Part shown: piece by piece, positions 54,721-63,341 of the stretch
How the letters are laid out: every line of letters starts with the position of its first letter
How positions within the stretch are numbered: the first letter of the stretch is position 1
Assembly (NCBI RefSeq): GCF_002934545.1
Contig: NZ_PTJA01000009.1
Span: forward strand, 124,001 to 188,000
Length of the DNA stretch: 64,000 bases
Origin: Lacrimispora xylanisolvens
GTDB taxonomy: Bacteria > Bacillota > Clostridia > Lachnospirales > Lachnospiraceae
Reading direction: 5' to 3'
The notes under the pieces: model-generated
The model's database searches: none
What the model saw: only the letters and a program-made list of their open reading frames with translations
What the model was told of the DNA's origin: nothing
Made by a program: the position numbers and the translations under genes

Positions 54721-55212
54721 TTAATTAATTCCACCGTTTTCCATATCAGTCTCATTAACAAAGTCCATGTGGTATAATTTCTCCCAATGATTAATGTTTA
54801 ATGTTCCCTTTTTGAGATGAATTGCTAAATAGCAGCAATTCTCGTCCTTTTCATTATTTGCCATGTCATACCACTCAGAAAAAGCCTTGCGTAATTTCGT
54901 TCTTAATTCAGCATTTTTCGGGTCAAGCACCCAGCCAAGGTTTTCAGCTACTCCATTGGCAGTAAACATCTCCAGGCATCCCGCAACCGAAACCTCCTGG
55001 TTTTCAGCGATCTGCTGCATTTTATGTGACTGTCCATTGGTGACAACATAGAATGTACGGTCTTCATAATAAGCGTCCACACTGCGGACAACAGGACGTG
55101 GTTTTCCATTAGCGCCAGGCTCCAGTGCAATGGTAGCCAGTGATATTACATTGTCTTTCCCGTTACCAAATTTTTCTTCCAGCAGCTTTAGTCCTTCCTG
55201 ATACATACTCAT
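54721..55212 (-). CDS. Pyridoxamine 5'-phosphate oxidase-family (flavin-binding split barrel) protein
   Basis: 163 residues from ATG 55212 (GGAGG 8 nt upstream; the frame opens six codons earlier). PNPOx-like split barrel: VISLATIALEPGANGKPRPV, VVRSVDAYYEDRTFYVVTNG and SHKMQQIAENQEVSVAG (the flavin phosphate contact K/R and Q). Members reduce or oxidise small substrates, or sequester flavin. It follows an AraC/GyrI regulator by 31 bp on the same strand, so it is the likely target. Confidence 0.82.
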   Translation of the reverse strand: MSMYQEGLKLLEEKFGNGKDNVISLATIALEPGANGKPRPVVRSVDAYYEDRTFYVVTNGQSHKMQQIAENQEVSVAGCLEMFTANGVAENLGWVLDPKNAELRTKLRKAFSEWYDMANNEKDENCCYLAIHLKKGTLNINHWEKLYHMDFVNETDMENGGIN

Positions 55213-55243
55213 ATTTTTTTCCTCCATCATTAAAAATTATATA

Positions 55244-56149
55244 TCATCCTCGTTTTTTAAACGGAATCCATAACTCCGTATAAACGATGTCAGATTTGCT
55301 TTTATAATACATTTCAGGAAAGAAACCATCGGCAGTTAAACCGTGTTTTTTTAGCCAGAACCGGGTGTATTTCATTGCTTTCCCCATATCCGCCACCATC
55401 TGATCCTTGTTTTCTGATTCAAATCCACATACCACATATTCCCGTGATGGAAGCTGCCAGCGAATAAAATTATGGTCTGTCTCTTCCTTATTAATTTCCG
55501 TACCTATAAAATAGCTGGAATAGCCTTCCGGCGCATCTCCCTTAAACGAAACACCAATGTGACGCCCCTCTGGGAGACGGGGAATATTGGAAAGTTCTTT
55601 GTAAAATTGGTGCCAAATATCGCCAACCATATCAACACCGGTCTTTTCGCCAAGCATTTTACCAGAACGAAATGCATAATAGCCTATTACTCCCAGAAAA
55701 TCTATTGGTTCATCAAGAAATTTACGGTTCATTTCAAGAACTAATCCATCGCTGATCAGCGGTACCCCTTCATTGATTACAAGATAACTAAGTAATAGAT
55801 CAGGTTTTTCAAAGTTTTGCAGACTAATACGGTTGCTTCGATACTGGGATGGGGTAATTCCATAGGTCTTTGTAAAAGCACGGGTATAGGTTACATGACT
55901 TCCAAAACCGTAATACAACGCAATGTCTATAATGCGATTTTCCCTGCTGCGCAGCATCACTGTAGATTTTGCCAAACGGCGCAGCTTAATATAATCCCGA
56001 ACCGAAGTTTTTACCAATCGTGTGAATAATCTCTGATAATAAAATGGTGACAGCCCGGCAATCTCAGCCAGAGTATCGATTTCAATTTCTTCCCCAAGAT
56101 TTTCTTCAATATGATTCAGAGTTTTTTGAATGGATTCCCATGCGTGCAT
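55244..56149 (-). CDS. AraC-family regulator with GyrI-like effector domain
   Basis: 301 residues. AraC domain about 10-105 (LAEIAGLSPFYYQRLFTRLV, IALYYGFGSHVTYTRAFTKT), GyrI-like domain about 135-301 ending SDIVYTELWIPFKKRG. RBS GAGAGG before ATG 56149. Heads a two-gene unit with the PNPOx-family protein and probably regulates it. Confidence 0.9.
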   Translation of the reverse strand: MHAWESIQKTLNHIEENLGEEIEIDTLAEIAGLSPFYYQRLFTRLVKTSVRDYIKLRRLAKSTVMLRSRENRIIDIALYYGFGSHVTYTRAFTKTYGITPSQYRSNRISLQNFEKPDLLLSYLVINEGVPLISDGLVLEMNRKFLDEPIDFLGVIGYYAFRSGKMLGEKTGVDMVGDIWHQFYKELSNIPRLPEGRHIGVSFKGDAPEGYSSYFIGTEINKEETDHNFIRWQLPSREYVVCGFESENKDQMVADMGKAMKYTRFWLKKHGLTADGFFPEMYYKSKSDIVYTELWIPFKKRG

Positions 56150-56227
56150 ATTGATTACCTCTCTCCAAACAATTTACCACAGACTGAAAAAAATTGCTTA
56201 ACCGTGTCTGCTCTTTTTTAAATGTTC

Positions 56228-56785
56228 TTAGTTTAACTTTTGATTTTTGATCCAGGCATCTGCCTTTTGTACCTTGGCAAACGTCCCATTCAGTGCTGCC
56301 ATATATGCACACTGAGCCAATTCTGCCGGTACTGTAGTTTCACGCCATACCAAATCTCTCGTTGCACAGGCATCTTCAATTAATTCAACAGTGTATCCGT
56401 AATTATTGGCAGATCTGACGGTTGTATCAATGCACATATGCGTCATCATACCGCACACAACCAACGTATCAATCCCTTTTTCCCCCAGCTTATCGTTCAG
56501 GCCCGTACCCTGGAAACTATCAGGTCTATGCTTAATTATGATTTCTTCTCCGCTCAATGGACTGCACTCTTTATAAAATTCAGCACCAGCAGTCTCTGGT
56601 ATAAAAAATACTGCACCCGGGTTTATACTTATGTGTCTCACATGGTAAATCGGCAAATTGTGCTCTCTAAAAAATGTTAGAACTTTACTCGCCTGTAATG
56701 CCGCTTGTTCTGGGTTAACCAGTTCATACTTTCCACCCTTAAAATAATCATTTTGAATATCTACAAGAATCAGACCAACGTTCAT
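56228..56785 (-). CDS. Isochorismatase-like cysteine hydrolase
   Basis: 185 residues from ATG 56785 (AGAGG 8 nt upstream). Isochorismatase/nicotinamidase fold with the catalytic triad: Asp in LILVDIQNDYF (about 9-11), Lys in IIKHRPDSF (about 87), Cys in GMMTHMCIDTTVRSA (about 118). The family includes nicotinamidases and other amide hydrolases; substrate undetermined. Upstream lies an HxlR-regulator remnant, which may once have controlled it. Confidence 0.88.
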   Translation of the reverse strand: MNVGLILVDIQNDYFKGGKYELVNPEQAALQASKVLTFFREHNLPIYHVRHISINPGAVFFIPETAGAEFYKECSPLSGEEIIIKHRPDSFQGTGLNDKLGEKGIDTLVVCGMMTHMCIDTTVRSANNYGYTVELIEDACATRDLVWRETTVPAELAQCAYMAALNGTFAKVQKADAWIKNQKLN

Positions 56786-56857
56786 AATAACTACCTCTTT
56801 TCTCATAATTATATAGTTTCTTACTGAAAGTTTACGGCTGATAAAATAAAAAGTAAA

Positions 56858-56977
56858 TTACTTACTTTTTGGTAGGTATCTGATTGGCACAGATAATACC
56901 TTTTTGCTCAAGCTGATCTCTTTTACAAAATCATGGACTAACTCCAGTGGGCAAGTATAATTCTCCCTGATTTTCAT
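56858..56977 (-). pseudogene. Remnant of an HxlR-family regulator
   Basis: A 39-codon reading frame starts at ATG 56977 with MKIRENYTCPLELVHDFVK, the typical beginning of HxlR-type winged-helix regulators, including the conserved cysteine. After this the frame loses similarity; the -1/+2 frame from about 56920 reads DQLEQKGIICANQIPTKK, which resembles the later LEQL-DGII part of the family. This suggests an internal deletion with frameshift. Too short to be a functional HxlR protein (normally about 100-130 residues). Confidence 0.55.
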
Positions 56978-56987
56978 ACACGTTTCC

Positions 56988-57236
56988 TCATTCTATACGC
57001 TTCAGATTTAACACATTGGAAATCACAGTAGTAACACCCGCAAGCAAGCTTCCAATCCCCCATACACTGCCCCATAATGAACCTGCCATTCCAATCAGCA
57101 CCAATGCAATCCCTATAACAAAACCAATAACAGAACCTGCCTTTGCTACCCGTTTCGATGGATAGACTCCTCTTGCAGCATTTTTCGAAAACTCAAACAC
57201 TTTCGCGTTATGTTCCTTTAGATTAAATTTTTTCAT
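56988..57236 (-). CDS. Small two-helix membrane protein co-transcribed with TetR
   Basis: 82 residues. Amphipathic basic N-terminus (KEHNAKVFEFSKNAARGVYP), then two hydrophobic helices (about 34-52 and 56-74) with Gly-rich packing. Not recognised. It starts 9 bp after the TetR stop with RBS GGAG 6 nt upstream, so it is in the TetR operon and probably under its control. Confidence 0.65.
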   Translation of the reverse strand: MKKFNLKEHNAKVFEFSKNAARGVYPSKRVAKAGSVIGFVIGIALVLIGMAGSLWGSVWGIGSLLAGVTTVISNVLNLKRIE

Positions 57237-57245
57237 CGTATTCTC

Positions 57246-57824
57246 CTATTCAAATATATCGTCAATTAAATGATCCAGCATAAAATCAAAGACATCAAAA
57301 TGGTTGCATACCAACTTATCCTTACCCGTAATTAAAAATAGCAATGAAGCCATGACAGACAAAGCTTTCTCTTCACTGATACGTAGTTTCAAAAAGGGTT
57401 TCTCAATCATTTGCTTTGCTCCATAAAGACTATCAAAAAATATACTTTGCCTTTCTTCCTCAGAAAGCTTGTTGATAAAACTTGTAAAGTCTGCTTGTGA
57501 AGTATCATATAAAAACGGACTTTTATCATATTCCGCATAAACTGCCTTTAATGCCTTTGCTACACCATATTTATTTTGTTCTTTTAATAAAATCGATTCA
57601 ATCAGATCATATAATTTATTTTGAATCACACTTAACGTTTCCAAAAAAAGAGCTTCCTTTGATCCAAAAAAGAGATAGAATGCACCTTTTGAGATACCGA
57701 CTTTTAAGCATAATTCATCAATGCTGGTTTTTTTATAGCCAAACTTTTCCCAATTTTCTTTACATGCCTCAATCAGCTTTTCATGTATATTATTTTTTTC
57801 CTGCTCACTAAATCCTTTTGGCAT
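57246..57824 (-). CDS. TetR/AcrR-family regulator
   Basis: 192 residues. TetR helix-turn-helix TSIDELCLKVGISKGAFYLF (about 31-50) followed by FGSKEALFLETL. The ligand domain is helical with no clear subfamily. A 24-bp perfect-arm inverted repeat lies 16 bp upstream of its ATG (57840-57863), so it is probably autoregulated together with the small membrane protein downstream. Confidence 0.9.
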   Translation of the reverse strand: MPKGFSEQEKNNIHEKLIEACKENWEKFGYKKTSIDELCLKVGISKGAFYLFFGSKEALFLETLSVIQNKLYDLIESILLKEQNKYGVAKALKAVYAEYDKSPFLYDTSQADFTSFINKLSEEERQSIFFDSLYGAKQMIEKPFLKLRISEEKALSVMASLLFLITGKDKLVCNHFDVFDFMLDHLIDDIFE

Positions 57825-57839
57825 ATTCCCTCCTCGTTG

Positions 57840-57863
57840 TGACTATATTTATTTTTATAGTCA
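57840..57863. promoter_or_regulatory. TetR operator palindrome
   Basis: TGACTATA-TTTATTTT-TATAGTCA: two perfect 8-bp arms with an 8-bp centre, between the TetR ATG (57824) and the divergent Vat-type gene (58006). Size and symmetry fit TetR-family operators. Confidence 0.7.
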
Positions 57864-58005
57864 TATATACTTATACCTGATATAAAACTATTTGTCAATA
57901 TGTTATATTAGTTATTACGCTGTTTAGGTACTGGAAATATACAGCAGACTATGGTATGCTGATAATTTATTAATACTATTTCTATCAATACAGGAGGGTT
58001 TTTAT

Positions 58006-58644
58006 ATGCAGTATGGACCAGATCCCAATGCCATATATCCGAATGAAGGGATTAAGAGTGTCTGCTATATTAAAAATGTGGTGACACGCCCCAATATAAT
58101 CGTCGGAGATTACACTTATTATGACGACAAAGACGGAGCTGAATCGTTTGAAGAACATGTGACGCACCACTATGATTTTATAGGAGACAAGCTCATTATC
58201 GGGAAATTTTGTGCTATAGCAAAGGGCATTGAATTTATAATGAATGGTGCGAATCACAGAATGAACAGCGTTACCACCTATCCCTTTAATATTATGGGAG
58301 GCGGCTGGGAAAAAGCAACGCCAGCACTGGCAGACCTGCCGTTAAAAGGGGATACTGTGATTGGCAATGATGTATGGATCGGACAGAATGTAACCATAAT
58401 GCCTGGTATTCATATTGGAGACGGGGCAATTATCGGCGCTAATTCTGTTGTAACAAAAGATGTTCCTGCTTATCACATTGCAGGTGGAAACCCATGTAAA
58501 ATACTGAAAAAAAGGTTTGACGATGAACTTATTAAGCATCTTCTCACGATTAAATGGTGGGATTGGCCTGCGGAAAAAATATTTGAATATCTTGATGTCC
58601 TGTGCAGTGGAGATTTGAAAAAGATTATGGAGATAAAACTTTAA
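58006..58644 (+). CDS. Vat-type xenobiotic O-acetyltransferase (streptogramin A acetyltransferase-like)
   Basis: 212 residues, the length of Vat enzymes. MQYGPDPNAIYPNEGIKSVC at the N-terminus, GDYTYYDDKDG, IGKFCAIAKGIEFIMNGANH with the catalytic His in NGANHRM (about 85), then a left-handed beta helix of hexapeptide repeats (IGNDVWIGQNVTIMPGIHIG) and the C-terminal RFDDELIKHLLTIKWWDWP. These match the CatB/Vat family. It may inactivate streptogramin A or another hydroxyl-bearing compound; actual resistance is not shown. RBS AGGAGGG precedes ATG. Divergent from the TetR gene at 57824. Confidence 0.88.
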   Translation: MQYGPDPNAIYPNEGIKSVCYIKNVVTRPNIIVGDYTYYDDKDGAESFEEHVTHHYDFIGDKLIIGKFCAIAKGIEFIMNGANHRMNSVTTYPFNIMGGGWEKATPALADLPLKGDTVIGNDVWIGQNVTIMPGIHIGDGAIIGANSVVTKDVPAYHIAGGNPCKILKKRFDDELIKHLLTIKWWDWPAEKIFEYLDVLCSGDLKKIMEIKL

Positions 58645-58668
58645 ACGTATGAGTATAACTATAAAACT

Positions 58669-58704
58669 TAAAGAAACAGCCTTTTAAACCCGGGCTGTTT
58701 CTTT
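58669..58704 (+). terminator. Terminator after the Vat-type gene
   Basis: AAAGAAACAGCC / GGGCTGTTTCTTT stem of 12 bp, about 25 bp past the stop codon; also near the 3' end of the convergent C_GCAxxG_C_C gene. Confidence 0.8.
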
Positions 58705-58721
58705 GGACTATTGCGTTCTTC

Positions 58722-59132
58722 TTAGATACGCTTAATGAATTCACTTGAGAATTCAATCGTTTCAGCAGTCAATTTCTCACATGCGTGGGGTGGATCATTT
58801 TCACTAAAGCCATTAGGGCGTAAATCAAAGCATTTCAGTGAATGATATCTATCTGTAAATTCTTCAGCAAATTGATAGCAAATCCCGGCTATCTCAGAAT
58901 CAGATTTACCTTTCTGTTTGAAGTAAATTCCAATAAACATCAAAGCACCTTCAACCAATCCGCATTGAGCTCTATAACCTCCTGCTCCATGAAGACCTAT
59001 GGCAGCGTTTAACGTCTGTTCTTCCAGACTAACATGAAACAATTCACATAAACAGGTTAAAGCCGTTCTTGCGCAGTTAATATCATATCTCCAATACAAT
59101 TCATGTACCCTTTCATTTATCGTTGATTTCAT
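58722..59132 (-). CDS. C_GCAxxG_C_C-family protein (putative redox protein)
   Basis: 136 residues from ATG 59132 (GAGGTGG just upstream; a GTG at 59141 is in frame). Motif pattern of the family: NCARTALTCLCELF (about 18-31), GLHGAGGYRAQCGLVEGALM (about 46-65, the GxGxxxxQCG core) and later cysteines (CYQFAEEF, CFDLRP, CEKLTAE). Proposed to be redox-active or metal-binding; often next to transporters in Clostridia. No partner gene is evident here. Confidence 0.8.
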   Translation of the reverse strand: MKSTINERVHELYWRYDINCARTALTCLCELFHVSLEEQTLNAAIGLHGAGGYRAQCGLVEGALMFIGIYFKQKGKSDSEIAGICYQFAEEFTDRYHSLKCFDLRPNGFSENDPPHACEKLTAETIEFSSEFIKRI

Positions 59133-59228
59133 TTTAGCCACCTCTTTTTATACAATTACAATCCTCTCTTTTCCTGCCGGGTTATAATTTTAGTCTAGTA
59201 TACCATCAGATTAAGGTTTTGTATTATT

Positions 59229-60032
59229 TTAGCGATTAAAAAAGAGCATTATTTTTTCTCTTAAGCCATCTGGCAGCACAATCAGCAAATTATAAATTTG
59301 GGGAACTGCAATCAAATAGCGCGCCTTCAACTTTTTCTTTTTAAGTTTATTGCAGATATCTTCCGCTGCCTTTCCTATATCCGCCCGTTTTTGTTTTTTT
59401 CTATAATTCATATCATTTTGATAGCGGTCCATGTAAGGAGACTTATTATTTTTCATCTTCTCATCTGAATTTTTAGAAAGTGTGTTGAAAAACTCCGTAT
59501 TTACTGCCCCCGGCTCAAACACAGATACCTGAATTCCAAAACTCTGTAACTCCAATCTCGCTGCATCACTGATTGCTTCTATTGCATGCTTTGATGCGCA
59601 ATAACTGCCATTTACATAACCAGTCAATTTTCCTGAAATGGAACCGATGTTTATAATCTTTCCAGAGTTTTGTTTTCTCATATATGGTGCTACTGCCTGT
59701 ATCATACGGATGGCTCCATACACATTAACTTCAAACATTTGGGACATTTCTTTTAAATCAATTTCTTCAATTGCTGATCTCACTGAATAGCCTGCATTAT
59801 TTACCAGAATATCAATTCTTCCATATTGTCTGATGACTGTTTCGACTGCAATTTTTATAGATTCTTCATCAGTTACATCCATTTTTAATTTGAGAGCCGC
59901 CGGGATATCATATATTTTGCTGATATCTCTTGCTGTGGCCGCTACCAGGTATCCTTTCTCAGCTAATAGAATACATAATCTCCTGCCTAAACCGGAGGAG
60001 CAGCCTGTTATTAAAGTGACTTTATTATCCAT
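59229..60032 (-). CDS. Short-chain dehydrogenase/reductase
   Basis: 267 residues from ATG 60032 (GGAG 8 nt upstream). Rossmann motif TGCSSGLGRR (about 8-17), NNAG (about 82-85), catalytic Ser in IGSISGK (about 134) and YCASKHAIEA (Tyr/Lys, about 147-151). Classical SDR, oxidoreductase on an alcohol or carbonyl; substrate unknown. The C-terminal basic segment KKLKARYLIAVPQIYNLLIV may associate with membrane. Follows a Crp/Fnr regulator on the same strand, probably its regulator. Confidence 0.9.
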   Translation of the reverse strand: MDNKVTLITGCSSGLGRRLCILLAEKGYLVAATARDISKIYDIPAALKLKMDVTDEESIKIAVETVIRQYGRIDILVNNAGYSVRSAIEEIDLKEMSQMFEVNVYGAIRMIQAVAPYMRKQNSGKIINIGSISGKLTGYVNGSYCASKHAIEAISDAARLELQSFGIQVSVFEPGAVNTEFFNTLSKNSDEKMKNNKSPYMDRYQNDMNYRKKQKRADIGKAAEDICNKLKKKKLKARYLIAVPQIYNLLIVLPDGLREKIMLFFNR

Positions 60033-60090
60033 GATTTTCACTCCATTTTCCATTTCTTCTTCTTATTATGCAAATCATATCAAAAAAAAC

Positions 60091-60127
60091 AAGAACTGTA
60101 ATTGCCAAATGACAACTACAGTTCTCG
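60091..60127 (-). terminator. Terminator after the Crp/Fnr gene
   Basis: On the minus strand AGAACTGTA...TACAGTTCT followed by TGTTTTTTTT; the 5' arm is within the last codons of the regulator gene (stop at 60116). Confidence 0.75.
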
Positions 60128-60685
60128 TTTTATTCTGCTTAAGGAACTTGGGGTGATTCCAATGTAAGAGGCTATATATTCCTGCTTCACGCGTTCTTCG
60201 ATATCAGCATATTTATTAACAAAATGAAGATATCTTTCTTTTGCATGCATTCTCTGAAAGGATACCCCCTTTTCATCGATCAGTATAAAGGCATTTTTAT
60301 ATAGTTCGTCAAAAAGATTCCGAAATTGCTGGTACTGTTTCATTAAATCGCGCAGCTGTTCTACTGCTATTTCTGCAACCTGACAATCTTCCAGAGTCTC
60401 TATCCAGAATTCGGAAGGACTATCACTGAGAATATTATAAAAGCAGCACCATTCTCCTTCTTTCGAGAAGCACTTTGTAACTTCCATTCCCTCTTCATCA
60501 ATATAGACTCCTCTTACGATACCCTGGAGAAGTAAACAAAGAACTTTTGTATTTTCCCCCATACTCAATATGTTACAGCCTTTTTTATACGATCTGAGTG
60601 TAAACACTGATTCAATTGTCTGAATCAAATCACTGGGGATTCCTTTCTCTTCCAGATATTGAGGTAAACTTAATTTTCTCTCCAT
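60116..60685 (-). CDS. Crp/Fnr-family regulator
   Basis: 189 residues. Cyclic-nucleotide-binding-type jelly roll (about 20-115; ILSMGENTKVLCLLLQGIVR, EGEWCCFYNILSDSP), then a shortened helical C-terminal region with a degenerate helix-turn-helix (QEYIASYIGITPSSLSRIKR, about 168-187). Length is below the usual 220 because the winged domain is compact, as in YeiL/'Crp/Fnr family' proteins of Firmicutes. Likely regulates the SDR downstream. RBS GGAG 8 nt before ATG. Confidence 0.85.
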   Translation of the reverse strand: MERKLSLPQYLEEKGIPSDLIQTIESVFTLRSYKKGCNILSMGENTKVLCLLLQGIVRGVYIDEEGMEVTKCFSKEGEWCCFYNILSDSPSEFWIETLEDCQVAEIAVEQLRDLMKQYQQFRNLFDELYKNAFILIDEKGVSFQRMHAKERYLHFVNKYADIEERVKQEYIASYIGITPSSLSRIKREL

Positions 60686-60798
60686 TTATTAAACTCCATA
60701 CTGATAACCGCAGACTCAGATTCCAAAAACCACATCAAAGTCTATGTAACTATCTTTTTATAACATATAATAAATTTCGATTAAAATCAAGTGAAACG

Positions 60799-61503
60799 TT
60801 ATTCACCGGATACTGTGATATTTAAGTTTTTGATTTTTTCATTATGAACTGTAAAACAGAAATCCAAAGGAATGGGGCTTCCTTCGAAATCACCTGAAAT
60901 GACAGCAGTGACAATCGTTTCACCATTTTTTTCTGCATAACTGGTGACATCAGTCATAACTTTTGCGCCCCTGTTTGCCTCTAGAATATGCCTGCTGACC
61001 GCTGCTGGTCCATGGTACGTCTCTCCTTCATCTACCAACATTGCATCCTCTGTAAAACATCCTGCAAGCAGGTTTTCATCAAAAATATCTGAGGCATGAT
61101 AATAGGCGGCAATCGGCTGGGGCAATGGAATTGCCCTGCTGTTAGAGGAAAGTACATTGCAAAGCCGTGTAATTTTATCCCCCTCCATTGTAAAATGAAA
61201 ATCAAGAAACAATGGATCAGGCAGACCAGCCTTATTGTATTCACCATCACATTTTGCAGTAACGACAATTTCTTTGGCATCTTGAACGGCATTTATGACT
61301 TCCAGTCTTAAATGTACACCAAAATAATCGTGGTCACTCCACTCTTTAATATCTGGTTTTCCATGATATTCTTTTCCTGCGTCCATTACAACGGCATTCT
61401 CTTCAAAAATAGAAAGAAAGGCGGCTGGGTCACCCGCGTTCGTTGCCTGAAAATGTGTCTCAACCGCTTTCGGTAATTGAAATTTATTGTTTGTCATAGT
61501 CAT
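60799..61503 (-). CDS. Tandem SnoaL/NTF2-like domain protein
   Basis: 234 residues made of two cystatin-like SnoaL domains: about 8-112 (HFQATNAGDPAAFLSIFEEN) and about 125-232 (YYHASDIFDENLLAGCFTED), each with the YHG motif (KEYHGKPDI, ETYHGPAAV). Such folds bind small hydrophobic compounds and act as isomerases, hydrolases or binding proteins. It follows the SDR by 9 bp (SDR stop 61513), so the two form an operon under the WYL regulator operator at 62375-62402. Confidence 0.85.
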   Translation of the reverse strand: MTMTNNKFQLPKAVETHFQATNAGDPAAFLSIFEENAVVMDAGKEYHGKPDIKEWSDHDYFGVHLRLEVINAVQDAKEIVVTAKCDGEYNKAGLPDPLFLDFHFTMEGDKITRLCNVLSSNSRAIPLPQPIAAYYHASDIFDENLLAGCFTEDAMLVDEGETYHGPAAVSRHILEANRGAKVMTDVTSYAEKNGETIVTAVISGDFEGSPIPLDFCFTVHNEKIKNLNITVSGE

Positions 61504-61512
61504 CCTTCTCCT

Positions 61513-62316
61513 TTATACTGTGCGGACAATTCCGCCATCAATTGTATGTTCTGCACCCACGATGTAGGAGGCGCGATCTGATACAAGAAACGCAGCAAGT
61601 TCAGCTACTTCCTCAGGACGTGCTGTTCGCCCTATGGGGATTCCTCCCAATGAATCCATTAAAATCTGCCTTGCATCATTATAATTACAGCTACGTTCCT
61701 GCGCCATCCGCTCAATGAGTCTTTCTGCTGCCTTTGTTTCCGTAAACCCTGGTGCTATGCTGTTAACACGGATTCCCTTTGGTGCAAGTTCTGTCGCAAG
61801 TGCCTTGCTGTAATTACCAAGCGCTGCTTTTGCTGCCGAGTACGCCATGGTGTTTTCACCTGGAAACCGGCGCTGTATGGATGTGATATGAAGGATTACG
61901 CCACTGCCTTGTTTCAGCATTGGCGGCAACAATCCCCGATCCAGCCGAACCGCTGCAAAAAGGTTGGTATCGAATGTACGCTGCCAGTCCTCATCTGATT
62001 GCCTGAGCGCGCCGCCGGTGGGAGTTGATGAACCGCCGACATTGTTGACGAGAATATCCACTCCTCCAAAATGTTCCAGAATATATTCCACAACTTTTGC
62101 AGTGCCCTCAGGTGTGCTGATATCAGCTTGTATAAATAATTCCGGTCTCTTTAATTCTTCCGGAGTAGTTCGCGCTGTTGTAATGACAGTCGCTCCAGCT
62201 TTTGCAAGGCGTTTAACAATAGCCTCACCCATTCCGCCCTTCGTACCTCCAGTCACGAGAATGCGCTTTCCCTGGAGTTCTTTGGGATCAATTGACATAT
62301 GGCTAAAACTCTCCAT
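61513..62316 (-). CDS. Short-chain dehydrogenase/reductase
   Basis: 267 residues from ATG 62316 (AAAGGAGG 7 nt upstream; the frame opens 14 codons earlier). VTGGTKGGMGEAIVKRL (about 21-37), NNVGG (about 91-95), catalytic Ser in ITSIQRR (about 140) and YSAAKAALGN (Tyr/Lys, about 153-157), C-terminal IVGAEHTIDGG. Typical SDR of the 3-oxoacyl-reductase/keto-reductase type. Operon with the SnoaL protein, controlled by the WYL regulator through the 28-bp operator next to its start. Confidence 0.9.
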   Translation of the reverse strand: MESFSHMSIDPKELQGKRILVTGGTKGGMGEAIVKRLAKAGATVITTARTTPEELKRPELFIQADISTPEGTAKVVEYILEHFGGVDILVNNVGGSSTPTGGALRQSDEDWQRTFDTNLFAAVRLDRGLLPPMLKQGSGVILHITSIQRRFPGENTMAYSAAKAALGNYSKALATELAPKGIRVNSIAPGFTETKAAERLIERMAQERSCNYNDARQILMDSLGGIPIGRTARPEEVAELAAFLVSDRASYIVGAEHTIDGGIVRTV

Positions 62317-62374
62317 GAATGAACCTCCTTTGATTGATTTGTAAGATTTTATCAACACTTTGATTATATAAAAT

Positions 62375-62402
62375 ATAACCTGACAGCACCGTGTCAGGTT
62401 AT
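62375..62402. promoter_or_regulatory. WYL-regulator operator, copy 1
   Basis: ATAACCTGACA-GCACCG-TGTCAGGTTAT: perfect 11-bp arms around 6 bp, between the end of the WYL gene (its stop lies in the repeat) and the SDR gene. The same arms with a different centre occur at 63342-63369, upstream of the WYL gene. Also long enough to act as a hairpin terminator of the WYL transcript (flanking A/T runs extend the stem). Confidence 0.8.
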
Positions 62403-63307
62403 ATTTTATATCTCATGGCAATTTTACTTAATTCGAGCTGAAGCATATCACGTATATGCTGTGGGCTTTTTACTTCAGCTTCGGAGCCAAAAGACAGAAT
62501 ATACCGGATCAGCCAATCACTTTCAGGCAAAGTGGTCATAATGGTGAATGAGCCATCTGTGTTTTTAGTAATTTCTTTCTCCTCAAATTCATCATATACG
62601 CGGTAGGCTCCATCAGCAGAAATATTGAAACATAGTTCAATCCACTTCTGAGTTTCCTGCAACTGACCGCCGCCAGGCAATGGTTCGGGGATCATTGGGG
62701 TGAAAGTTTCCTCTGTTTTCTGGACATCTGCCATTCTTACAATTTTAAACATTCTTAATTCATTCCTAGTCTGGCAGAACGCCTGTAAATACCAGGCATT
62801 TGTTTTAAATATGAGTTTCATTGGTTCAACTCTTCGGGCAGTTTTCTCACCTGATGAACCGAAATAATTAAATTCAATAATTCTATGACTCAGGATGGCA
62901 TCCTTTATTTGCGTAAATTGACTATATCCCTTATCATCACTTCCCCATGGACTGAAATCCACTTCAATCCAGTTTGTTCTGCTCTTATTGAACAGGCTGC
63001 TTAATTTGGCGAGAACTTTATCTGCCTCAGGAACCTGTGTGACGGTCATGCTTTGCAGCGCATATAATATCTCATTTTGCTCTCTCTCAGAAAGAACCGA
63101 TTTATCAAGAACATAGTGTTCCAGCAGGGAAATGCCTCCGCCCTTTCCCTGAAGAGCATAGATTGGTATCCCTGCTAAAGACAGTGTATCAATATCACGA
63201 TATATAGTTCTGACTGATACTTCAAAATGCTCTGCCAGTTCATTGGCTGTCATAAACTTTTTGTTCAGTAAAAGATATATTATTTCGAAAAGTCTGTTTA
63301 TCTGCAT
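62399..63307 (-). CDS. HTH-11/WYL-domain transcriptional regulator (YafY type)
   Basis: 302 residues. N-terminal winged helix (1-60; MTANELAEHFEVSVRTIYRD) of the HTH_11 class, a WYL domain at about 140-210 (IIEFNYFGSSGEKTARRVEP; NAWYLQAFCQ), and the WCX C-terminal extension (DEFEEKEIT...LPESDWLIRYIL). These one-component regulators sense a small molecule or nucleotide. It is bracketed by two identical-arm palindromes, 63342-63369 and 62375-62402, its likely operators: autoregulation plus control of the SDR-SnoaL operon. Confidence 0.92.
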   Translation of the reverse strand: MQINRLFEIIYLLLNKKFMTANELAEHFEVSVRTIYRDIDTLSLAGIPIYALQGKGGGISLLEHYVLDKSVLSEREQNEILYALQSMTVTQVPEADKVLAKLSSLFNKSRTNWIEVDFSPWGSDDKGYSQFTQIKDAILSHRIIEFNYFGSSGEKTARRVEPMKLIFKTNAWYLQAFCQTRNELRMFKIVRMADVQKTEETFTPMIPEPLPGGGQLQETQKWIELCFNISADGAYRVYDEFEEKEITKNTDGSFTIMTTLPESDWLIRYILSFGSEAEVKSPQHIRDMLQLELSKIAMRYKI

Positions 63308-63341
63308 ATTCCTTACTCCAATCTTACTTTATTATAGACGA

